Below are positions 1 to 6,057 of a stretch of 10,263 nt of DNA, in pieces. A program made the position numbers and the translations under genes. Source of the DNA: Victivallales bacterium (GTDB lineage: Bacteria > Verrucomicrobiota > Lentisphaeria > Oligosphaerales > Oligosphaeraceae); assembly GCA_017963875.1 (NCBI GenBank), contig JAGCTA010000052.1, forward strand, positions 1 to 10,263. Reading direction: 5' to 3'. The stretch's first letter is position 1, and every line of letters starts with the position of its first letter. The notes under the pieces are model-generated. The model was not told the origin of the DNA, made no database searches, and saw nothing but the letters and a program-made list of their open reading frames with translations.

Positions 1-252
1 CAGCAGGACAAGCAGGAGCAGCAGACGCCTAAGCAGGAGCAGAAGGTTGCTCAGCAAGACAAGCAAGAAAAAGTTGTACAGCAGGACAAGCAAGAGCAAA
101 TCGCTCAGCAAGACAAGCAGGAGCAGCAGATGCCTAAACAGGAGCAGAAGGTTGCTCAGCAGGGCAAGCAAGAGCAAATTGCTCAGCAGGACAAGCAGGA
201 GCAGCAGACGCCTAAACAGGAGCAGAAGGTTGCTCAGCAGGACAAGAAGGAA
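1..252 (+). repeat. In-frame tandem repeats coding for a Q/K/E-rich linker
   Basis: Two related units alternate. The long unit (51 bp) encodes QQDKQEQQTPKQEQKVA and lies at 1-51, 106-156 and 184-234. The short unit (27 bp) encodes QQDKQEQIA or a variant and lies at 52-78, 79-105 and 157-183. A partial unit (QQDKKE) follows at 235-252. A long plus a short unit makes a 78-bp, 26-residue higher-order period. The long copies differ by only one to three bases, so the array has expanded or been homogenised recently. It runs off the left edge of the window. All frames are rather open because stop codons are rare in this composition, which makes false overlapping ORFs. Confidence 0.95.
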
Positions 253-744
253 CCTCTAAAGAAAGAAGACGTCCAGCAACAGACCATTGCCCAGAATAAC
301 CCAACGGACAAAAATATCCTGCCTCCTGGGAAGATTTTCCTCTTTGGAGAAGATAATACGGGAACACAGCAAATCCTCTCGGTGGTGAAATCATCTCTAC
401 CTGGTAAAACCGTTACTCTTGAAAAGGCGGGTATTTCCTCAAAGGCAATTGGACAAATATCTGGTCTCCAAGCACAAAAACCAGACTTGATTCTTGTCGC
501 TGTCACCTCGCGTTATTCAAGCATGTCCTTGACAAACTTTGAATCAAAGGTCAATGAACTTCTCGATCAATTGATCTCCAGAGGCACAAATTTCATCTTT
601 GTCCTCGAACCAACCGCTGGACGCAATTCGCGTTTCTGCAACGGAAACGACGTTGTCCGCGAAGCATGCACACGCCGTGGTCGCGACTGGCTGGATTGCC
701 AAACTGAAATCAATATCGACCCCGAGATCCTGCTTCAGAAATAA
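1..744 (+). CDS. 3' part of a gene for a Gln/Lys-repeat protein with a degenerate SGNH-like C-terminal domain
   Basis: The reading frame is open from the first base, so the true start lies upstream; the first ATG inside (130) falls within a repeat and is not a credible start. The visible fragment is 247 residues. Residues 1 to about 84 are a hydrophilic Gln/Lys/Glu repeat, probably a flexible spacer. Residues 85-107 are a Lys/Gln/Asn-rich transition. From about 110 a globular alpha/beta domain begins: a first strand KIFLFGE (111-117), then KPDLILVAVTSRYSS (160-174), then a strand NFIFVLEP (197-204) and a C-terminal NDVVREAC helix (216-223). Strand order and spacing recall SGNH/GDSL hydrolases. 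However, the GDS block reads GEDN and the GxND block reads VTSR, so the usual catalytic Ser is not visible. It may be a non-catalytic relative or another Rossmann-like fold. It ends with TAA and is separated by 201 bp from the next operon, so a functional link to it is not indicated. Confidence 0.75.
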   Translation, partial: QQDKQEQQTPKQEQKVAQQDKQEKVVQQDKQEQIAQQDKQEQQMPKQEQKVAQQGKQEQIAQQDKQEQQTPKQEQKVAQQDKKEPLKKEDVQQQTIAQNNPTDKNILPPGKIFLFGEDNTGTQQILSVVKSSLPGKTVTLEKAGISSKAIGQISGLQAQKPDLILVAVTSRYSSMSLTNFESKVNELLDQLISRGTNFIFVLEPTAGRNSRFCNGNDVVREACTRRGRDWLDCQTEINIDPEILLQK

Positions 745-761
745 GAAGAGGAATGTGTTCC

Positions 762-794
762 TTCAGAGAAGGGAATTTAGCCTATCCTTCTGAA
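762..794 (+). terminator. Weak hairpin downstream of the repeat-protein gene
   Basis: TTCAG, a two-base bulge, then AAGG (762-772) can pair with CCTTCTGAA (786-794) across a 13-nt loop. It begins 18 nt after the TAA stop, where a terminator would be expected. No T-run follows, so it is not a canonical intrinsic terminator. It could be a processing or stability hairpin, or chance. Confidence 0.3.
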
Positions 795-802
795 CAGAGC
801 AT

Positions 803-884
803 ATCGAAAATGACAAAAATGTAATCGTTTTTGTTGTTTGAACAAGTTTTGTCTTTGGATATAATAATTGTGTGGTTATAATTC
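803..884 (+). promoter_or_regulatory. Promoter of the GH42-like pair (copy A of a shared element)
   Basis: A perfect TATAAT -10 box lies at 860-865. A TTGAAC -35-like box lies at 838-843, with a 16-bp spacer and an A/T-rich stretch upstream (807-822) that could act as an UP element. The region aligns without gaps to 5940-6021 in front of the pseudopilin operon. TTGAACAA overlaps the -35 box and corresponds to a perfect palindrome in the other copy. The -10 box ends 80 nt before the ATG at 946, implying a leader of roughly 70-75 nt. A three-codon ORF (ATG GTC AGA TAA, 889-900) sits in this leader; I attach no function to it. Confidence 0.75.
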
Positions 885-945
885 TTCCATGGTCAGATAA
901 TCAAAAGGCCACCAATTAATCAGATTCACCGCAGAAAACACAGTC

Positions 946-2898
946 ATGTGCTTCGATCCCATCATTCCCTTGCGCCATTCCAATGTCACGGAAGCAGATA
1001 TTAGAGAAATCCACAAGAAATATGGATTTCGCCGTTTTTTTCTGAATTTTCCAACGCCAAGACGCATGTTCGAACTTGATGAGCAGGCATTCCTAAATTT
1101 TGCACAGAATGTGCTGGAATTGAAGCAAAACATGAAGGATATTGATGTGGAACTCAATTGGTGGTGCGCTCCCTCAATAAACTGCGGCGAAGGGCACCCT
1201 TTCCAACACATCGTAAACTATGACGGAAAGGAAAGTCCCGTCGCCTACTGTCCACTCGATCCTGAATTCCGCCAGGCTTTTGCAACACGCATTTCCTCTG
1301 CAGCCAGAATAGCGCAGTTCCCCATCATTCAATTCGAGGATGACTTTGAGTTGAGCAATCATCCAGGCATCACCTTCGGATGCTTCTGTCCGCTACACAT
1401 GCTGGAATTTAATAATGCCACAAACAAAGAATTCTCCCGCGAAGAATTGGTTAGTATGTTTAGGGAAAACAAGTATGAAGACAGTCATTTCCTGAAACTC
1501 TTCAACCAACTGCGGGCAAAAAGCCTCGCTCTTCTAGCCACCGATATCCGCAAGGCATTGGACGCTGTTTCGCCAAATACACGGTTATGTCTTTGCGAAC
1601 CAGGAACATCAGATTATGACGGTGACATCACCATGACAGTTGCGCCTGCCTTAGCAGGCACAAGACACCGTCCGCTCATCCGCGTCTATGGATCCTCATA
1701 CTTTTTCCGAGACTCACCACAAGAACTCCCCTGGATGCTGGCTCACGCCATGTTCACAGTAGAACGCACCCCAAAAGAGTGGGAACTCATGCACGAATCC
1801 GACACGATTCCACATTCACGATTCTTCATGTCGGATACCTTTCTTGGTGCCCTCATGGCAAACGCCTTCAGCATCGGTCTCGTCAACTCCCTTCTCTATG
1901 CCTGCCAATACATAGATTATCCATTCGAAGATGATGGATATCTCCGAATGGCCAGCGAAAACCGTCTCTTCTTCAATGGAATCATTTCCTCCAATCATGA
2001 AGGAACATTGGACGGAATACGCATTCTTCACACAACTGACGCGACCTCCTTGCCACGGCTTTCGCCACGAGGAGGCAATGTCCTTGGTGACACGGCTTGG
2101 ATACTGGCAAGGCTTGGATTCCCTTTCTCCACAAAACATGGGTCCCCAGTCCTTCTGACAGGAGAAGTCGCTTCCTCCCTTGATGATAGCGAAATCAAAG
2201 ACCTACTTAATGGAGCCTTGCTACTTGACGCAACGGCTGCGGAAGTGCTGGACAAACGCGGCTTCGCCGAATACATCGGAGTGCATGTCAAGCCTCAGCC
2301 TCCATTCCATTTTGTTTATGAGACCATGGCGGATATCCCTGACTTCTCCAAACTCAAAGGAAGGAAGGTATATAACTTCGCCGAAGAGAAAGCCCCTGAC
2401 GATAGATCGTCTTTCAGATTGCTGAAACCTTTTCAAGACGCAGAAGTCCTCAGCCACTATATCACTGATAAAGACGAATGCCTCCAGCCTGGCATGTGCC
2501 GTTTTGTCAACAAGATGGGTGGACGCATCGGCGTCTTGGCCAGTTCCTTCAAGGACAACGTCTCGCCCAATCTTCTCTGCAACCGCAAAAAGCAGATGTT
2601 GAAAATACTCGTCGAATGGCTACGAGAAAAGCCTCTGCCAGCCTTTGTGCTCGATGCCCCAAACACATGGATTCTGGTCAGAAGAGCACCTGAGATGGCT
2701 ATTCTCACCGTGACATCTTTGACCCTCAGCCGACTTGAGAATATCGGTATTGCCTTGTCACCTGAACTGACAGGCGAAGTTGAAGAACTAGGAAAGGACG
2801 GTCTATGGCACACATGCGACGCCGTGCTCTCCAAAGGAATTCTTCTTTTGCCCAATTTGAGTACGATGCAGCCACGCGTCTTTAGAATTCACCAATAA
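946..2898 (+). CDS. GH42-like (clan GH-A-like) glycoside hydrolase, first of a tandem pair
   Basis: This 650-residue protein has no signal peptide and so is probably cytoplasmic. Residues from about 10 to 350 look like a TIM barrel. It contains NWWC (71-74), HIVNYDG (88-94) and FEDDFELSNHPG (130-141), followed by GCFCPLHMLEF (145-155). The last part resembles the Cys-rich segment that follows the acid/base Glu of GH42 beta-galactosidases. CEPGT (217-221) and MHESDT (282-287) are also present. E131, D133, E218 and E284 are the candidate catalytic acids, all kept in the neighbouring paralogue. Residues of about 375-450 (ending LLLDATAAEVLDKRGFAEYIGV) resemble the GH42 trimerisation domain, and the rest is probably a beta-rich C-terminal domain. 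The reaction is unproven; beta-galactosidase is a family-level guess. The frame is open back to 901 but contains no ATG, GTG or TTG before 946, so this start is the only standard one, although no Shine-Dalgarno sequence precedes it. The sequence is more A/T-rich than its paralogue. Confidence 0.85.
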   Translation: MCFDPIIPLRHSNVTEADIREIHKKYGFRRFFLNFPTPRRMFELDEQAFLNFAQNVLELKQNMKDIDVELNWWCAPSINCGEGHPFQHIVNYDGKESPVAYCPLDPEFRQAFATRISSAARIAQFPIIQFEDDFELSNHPGITFGCFCPLHMLEFNNATNKEFSREELVSMFRENKYEDSHFLKLFNQLRAKSLALLATDIRKALDAVSPNTRLCLCEPGTSDYDGDITMTVAPALAGTRHRPLIRVYGSSYFFRDSPQELPWMLAHAMFTVERTPKEWELMHESDTIPHSRFFMSDTFLGALMANAFSIGLVNSLLYACQYIDYPFEDDGYLRMASENRLFFNGIISSNHEGTLDGIRILHTTDATSLPRLSPRGGNVLGDTAWILARLGFPFSTKHGSPVLLTGEVASSLDDSEIKDLLNGALLLDATAAEVLDKRGFAEYIGVHVKPQPPFHFVYETMADIPDFSKLKGRKVYNFAEEKAPDDRSSFRLLKPFQDAEVLSHYITDKDECLQPGMCRFVNKMGGRIGVLASSFKDNVSPNLLCNRKKQMLKILVEWLREKPLPAFVLDAPNTWILVRRAPEMAILTVTSLTLSRLENIGIALSPELTGEVEELGKDGLWHTCDAVLSKGILLLPNLSTMQPRVFRIHQ

Positions 2899-2926
2899 AA
2901 ACAAGCCATAGTCTGATAACCTTAAC

Positions 2927-2931
2927 GGAGG
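2927..2931 (+). promoter_or_regulatory. Strong ribosome binding site GGAGG
   Basis: GGAGG lies 6 nt before the ATG at 2938 and fixes that start. It contrasts with the first gene of the pair, which has no recognisable Shine-Dalgarno sequence. Confidence 0.9.
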
Positions 2932-2937
2932 AAAAAG

Positions 2938-4956
2938 ATGACAATCGAAAGGAACGCTAAGAAGAATGCTGGTCAATTTGTCAGAAGAGTCGATCCCATT
3001 GCCCCTGTGTCATTGAACAATGACACCTACACGCCTGAATTTCTGCGCATGATACGCGAACGGTTCGGCATCCGCCGTTTTGCCATGTTTGGGTATGGCC
3101 CCAAGCCTGGCCTCCCGCTCAATGGCTATCCATCGCTCGAGGATTTCAAATGGGCAGGAGAAAAACTCCTTAGATATAAAAAGGAACTGGCCGATACGGA
3201 CATTGAAATCATCTGGTGGTGCCATCCAACAATCAAGGTTGGTTTGAACGTCCCGTATCAGCATATCGTGAACTATGACGGAACAGTCTCCAACTTTGGG
3301 CTTTGCCCATTGGATCCACGTGTTCGCAAGGACCTTGCCGAACGGATCGCCTGCGTGGCAAAAATCGCCGATTTGTCTCTTGTGATGATTGAAGACGACT
3401 ATGAACTAAGCAATCATCCAGGCGTGACCTTCGGCTGCTTCTGCCCACTGCATCTGGCGGCCTTTTCCAAAAAGGCAGGAAGGGAATACACACGCGAGGA
3501 ACTTGTCGCCATGTTCAAAGAGGATAAAAGGGAAACAAAGGAACTCCGCAAACTTTTTTGGGATACATCCAGGGAATCGCTTTGCCAGATGGCGGCGGAA
3601 ATACGCGCGGAAGTGGACAAAGTCTCGCCGTCCATCCGCATAGGTGTCTGCGAGCCAGGAACGACCGATTATGACGGCTATATCACCATTGACGAATCCA
3701 GAGCGTTTTCTGGCCCGAATACACGGCCATTGGTGCGTGTTTACGGGACGCAGTACAGTTGCACCGACTCTCCGCAATACCTTCCAGGAACCATGGGGCA
3801 TACGATGTATACGGCAGAGCGTCTTCCAGAAGATTTCGAATGGATGCACGAGACCGATACATACCCTGGCACTACGTTCTATATGTCTGCCGCGTTTATG
3901 GAAACAGAAATCAACGGGGCATTGGCAATGGGCGCGGACAATACGTATTTCTATGGAATTCAAGGAGCCGATGACGACGATTTCGCGCATTTCGAGATGT
4001 ACGCCAGAAATGCCAAGCGATTTGAGGCGTTGCGCGAAGCCGCCTGTTCAAGAAGCGGACATTTTGACGGCTGTCGTGTCATCCACTCACCGCTGACAAT
4101 GTCCCTCAAGAAAATGAAGAACGAAAAGATCACTTGGTTTCAAGACATTTGTGCCATGCTTGCTCGCCTTGGAATCCCATATTCCACGCGATATGGCTCT
4201 CCTGCAATCCTTGTGGGAGACGAGGCGGAGGCACTTTCCGACAATGAAGTCCTTGAATTGCTCAAAGGCGGTCTGCTTTTGGATTTCCCCGCCGCTGAAA
4301 TCCTTGAACAACGCGGCTTTAGCGACCTGATAGGAGTCACAACAGAGCGATTAACAAAATATGCCTTCAACGGCGAAAACCTTGCCGACGGCATCCCTGA
4401 GTTCGCGGACATCACCAGACGCAAAATGAGAAACGGAGCATACGACCCTGCAGGAACGGAAGGGGCATACCTAGGCAAACCAATGCCGATACCAGGAGCC
4501 GAAGTGCTTACATGGTACTGCAAATACGGGGAGCCTGTCCAGCCAGGCATGGTACGATTCACCAATCGTCTTGGTGGACGTGTTTGTGTCATCGCCTGCT
4601 CCCTTTCAGGAAACCTTTCCTCCAATCTTCTCAACTATCGCAAGCAGAGAGTGCTACGAATTGTGTTCAACTGGCTCCGTGGTTCTAAACTGCCTGCTGC
4701 GGTAGAAGGCTCAAATACGTGGCTCCTTGTCCGCAATACGCCTTCAGGGACGCTTTTCTGCGTAACGGCCCTCGGTGCGGACGGCCGCAAGGACGTGACA
4801 CTTGTCATCGACGAAAAATACAACTCATCAGATTTCGAGGAGTTGGACGATGAAGGACAGTGGCATCCTGCTGACATTGAACGCCTCGCTGATGATCGAT
4901 TGGTTTTGAAGGGCGATTTCAAGAATCTGCGGATGCGCGTCTTCCGTGCTAAATAA
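2938..4956 (+). CDS. GH42-like (clan GH-A-like) glycoside hydrolase, second of a tandem pair
   Basis: This 672-residue protein is a full-length paralogue of the upstream gene, from which it is separated by 39 nt, so the two are probably co-transcribed. It has no signal peptide and a longer N-terminus (about 16 extra residues, Lys/Arg/Asn-rich). Shared motifs are IWWC (92-95), HIVNYDG (109-115), IEDDYELSNHPG (151-162), GCFCPLH (166-172), CEPGTTDYDG (238-247) and MHETDT (303-308). Candidate catalytic residues are E152, D154, E239 and E305. An acidic GADDDDFAHFEMYARN segment (343-358) replaces a different sequence in the first copy and may mark altered substrate contacts. GGLLLDFPAAEILEQRGFSDLIGV (from 444) resembles the GH42 middle, trimerisation-type domain. 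QPGMVRFTNRLGGR (535-548) and the following C-terminal segment are also shared. Divergence of the two copies is substantial, so the duplication is old. They may form a hetero-oligomer or differ in specificity. Exact CAZy family and substrate are not recognised. Confidence 0.87.
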   Translation: MTIERNAKKNAGQFVRRVDPIAPVSLNNDTYTPEFLRMIRERFGIRRFAMFGYGPKPGLPLNGYPSLEDFKWAGEKLLRYKKELADTDIEIIWWCHPTIKVGLNVPYQHIVNYDGTVSNFGLCPLDPRVRKDLAERIACVAKIADLSLVMIEDDYELSNHPGVTFGCFCPLHLAAFSKKAGREYTREELVAMFKEDKRETKELRKLFWDTSRESLCQMAAEIRAEVDKVSPSIRIGVCEPGTTDYDGYITIDESRAFSGPNTRPLVRVYGTQYSCTDSPQYLPGTMGHTMYTAERLPEDFEWMHETDTYPGTTFYMSAAFMETEINGALAMGADNTYFYGIQGADDDDFAHFEMYARNAKRFEALREAACSRSGHFDGCRVIHSPLTMSLKKMKNEKITWFQDICAMLARLGIPYSTRYGSPAILVGDEAEALSDNEVLELLKGGLLLDFPAAEILEQRGFSDLIGVTTERLTKYAFNGENLADGIPEFADITRRKMRNGAYDPAGTEGAYLGKPMPIPGAEVLTWYCKYGEPVQPGMVRFTNRLGGRVCVIACSLSGNLSSNLLNYRKQRVLRIVFNWLRGSKLPAAVEGSNTWLLVRNTPSGTLFCVTALGADGRKDVTLVIDEKYNSSDFEELDDEGQWHPADIERLADDRLVLKGDFKNLRMRVFRAK

Positions 4957-4988
4957 GCAGACAAGACGAGCCATAGACCCATTTCATC

Positions 4989-5024
4989 TGACTCCGTGAC
5001 GTTTTTCAAAGCGTTACGGAGTCA
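4989..5024. terminator. Hairpin between convergent genes
   Basis: TGACTCCGTGAC (4989-5000) pairs with GTTACGGAGTCA (5013-5024), a 12-bp stem with one G-U-type mismatch and a 12-nt loop. It lies 32 nt after the stop of the GH42-like gene. It also contains the stop codon of the minus-strand regulator gene (5014-5016), so it could serve both strands. Neither side has a proper T-run after the stem. It is therefore terminator-like by position and stability, not by canonical sequence. Confidence 0.55.
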
Positions 5025-5898
5025 ATTCTTCATCGGACAATTCCTTTCCCTTGTTCATCTTTCGCCATTGCAGGGGAGACAATCCAGTTTTTGCCTTGAA
5101 GAAACGGCTGAAACTGAAAACGGAATCATAGCCGCAAATCGTACTGATTTCACTGATGCTCTGCTGTGTGTATTTGAGGCTGTATTGTGCATTTTCCAAT
5201 TTGAGTTTTTGAAGATACTTTCCAAGTGAAATGCCGTTTTCCTTTCTGAAGCGAAGCCTCAAGTTGCTTTCAGACATTTTCAGATGTGCAGAGATGCTTT
5301 TTATGTTTTCCCTGATATAACTTCTCAGTTCAGACGTGGAATCCACCATGGCTTTCAGTTCTTTTGAGGAATCATTCGCTTCTGTGGAATCATTCGTTTC
5401 CTCAAGTGGTTCACCTTTTATCATTTTGCAGAGGCGGTATATCTCAAAAGCGCATTCCATTGTGTCTTGCCGATGAAAGGCATGAAGAATACGAGAAATG
5501 GTTCTCAAGCAACTTGTATTGATTTCTGAATAATTCTTGCTGGGAAAGTAGTCCTGCGTGGTTGATAATTCAAAGGCAATATGAAGTCGTCTGCACCGTC
5601 CATTAATCGCTTTAATGGAATGCGCCGCAAATGGTTGTTGTGTAACGGCCATGCCAGGAAGGACCTTCTGCGGAATACCGTTCATCACGTATATCAGCGG
5701 GTCAAAAGGAATGACGATGCAGTAGCGTCTGTGCTGGTACTGGGGACTCTCGAAATTGTGGAAAAAACAGAGAATATTGTTGGGCAGTTCAAATTGTCTG
5801 GAACGTTGCAGACCAAGGTAATAGTTGGTAGGCGGCAGTGTCTTTTCAGCCTGTGTAAACACTGAATTGAAAAGTCTCTCTTTTGTCTTGCTGTTCAT
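5014..5898 (-). CDS. AraC/XylS-family transcriptional regulator
   Basis: A 294-residue protein of typical family length. The N-terminal part (about 1-160) is probably a cupin-like effector-sensing domain, with a beta-rich stretch RRYCIVIPFDPLIYVMNGIPQ (57-77). Residues 163-178 (EPLEETNDSTEANDSS) are a polar linker. The C-terminal DNA-binding domain has two helix-turn-helix units. The first is around SISAHLKMSESNLRLRFRK (201-219). The second is around SISEISTICGYDSVFSFSRF (247-266), followed by FKAKTGLSPLQWRK (267-280), the usual family signature. It is divergent from the pseudopilin-glycosidase operon and convergent with the GH42-like pair, so it sits between two probable target operons and is a likely sugar-responsive activator. 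The start at 5898 has no strong Shine-Dalgarno sequence; no better in-frame start is evident. Ligand unknown. Confidence 0.93.
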   Translation of the reverse strand: MNSKTKERLFNSVFTQAEKTLPPTNYYLGLQRSRQFELPNNILCFFHNFESPQYQHRRYCIVIPFDPLIYVMNGIPQKVLPGMAVTQQPFAAHSIKAINGRCRRLHIAFELSTTQDYFPSKNYSEINTSCLRTISRILHAFHRQDTMECAFEIYRLCKMIKGEPLEETNDSTEANDSSKELKAMVDSTSELRSYIRENIKSISAHLKMSESNLRLRFRKENGISLGKYLQKLKLENAQYSLKYTQQSISEISTICGYDSVFSFSRFFKAKTGLSPLQWRKMNKGKELSDEELTP

Positions 5899-5911
5899 GG
5901 CAATTGCTGTG

Positions 5912-5929
5912 GATGAAATTCATTTCATC
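5912..5929. promoter_or_regulatory. Perfect inverted repeat, candidate operator
   Basis: GATGAAAT-TC-ATTTCATC has 8-bp perfect arms with a 2-bp spacer. It starts 14 bp upstream of the regulator's start codon in the divergent region. It could be an autoregulatory operator or, if transcribed leftwards, a small hairpin in the regulator's leader near its start. AraC proteins often bind direct repeats rather than palindromes, so another regulator is also possible. No copy is present near promoter A. Confidence 0.45.
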
Positions 5930-5939
5930 GATGTATTTA

Positions 5940-6021
5940 ATCAGAAATGATAAAAATATAATCGGTTTTGTTTCTTGTACAAGTTTTCGATTTGGATATA
6001 ATAAATGTGTAATTATTTTTT
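5940..6021 (+). promoter_or_regulatory. Promoter of the pseudopilin-glycosidase operon (copy B of a shared element)
   Basis: A perfect TATAAT -10 box lies at 5997-6002. A TTGTAC -35-like box lies at 5975-5980 with a 16-bp spacer. The -35 box is embedded in the 10-bp palindrome CTTGTACAAG (5974-5983). The element is the gap-free counterpart of 803-884. Identical blocks include AAAAAT, TAATCG, ACAAGTTTT, TTTGGATATAATAA and TGTGT. The -10 box ends 55 nt before the ATG at 6058, implying a leader of about 50 nt. A promoter for the divergent regulator must also lie between here and 5898, but I could not identify convincing boxes for it. Confidence 0.78.
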
Positions 6022-6057
6022 ATTTTCAATAAACCTTATAAACTGGAATGACCGACA

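Noticed and set aside
47..259. Ser/Arg/Lys-rich ORF in the +2 frame over the repeats
   Set aside because: It is the shadow of the tandem repeat in another frame; the +1 frame continues into a globular domain and is the real one.
889..900. Three-codon leader ORF (ATG GTC AGA TAA) before the first GH42-like gene
   Set aside because: Too short and without a ribosome site to claim attenuation or upstream-ORF control.
901..945. In-frame N-terminal extension of the first GH42-like protein
   Set aside because: The frame is open but has no ATG, GTG or TTG, and the translation does not resemble the N-terminus of the paralogue.
745..945. Search for tRNA, small RNA or riboswitch in the intergenic regions (also 5899-6057)
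   Set aside because: No cloverleaf, no recognisable aptamer and no strong multi-stem structure seen; only the promoter elements and small dyads are supported.
3406..3990. 194-residue minus-strand ORF inside the second GH42-like gene
   Set aside because: It is antisense to a well-supported conserved gene, has low-complexity composition and no start signal.
4981..4988. ATTTCATC, matching one arm of the inverted repeat at 5912-5929
   Set aside because: A single 8-base match in A/T-rich intergenic DNA can arise by chance, and it sits downstream of a gene with no promoter nearby.
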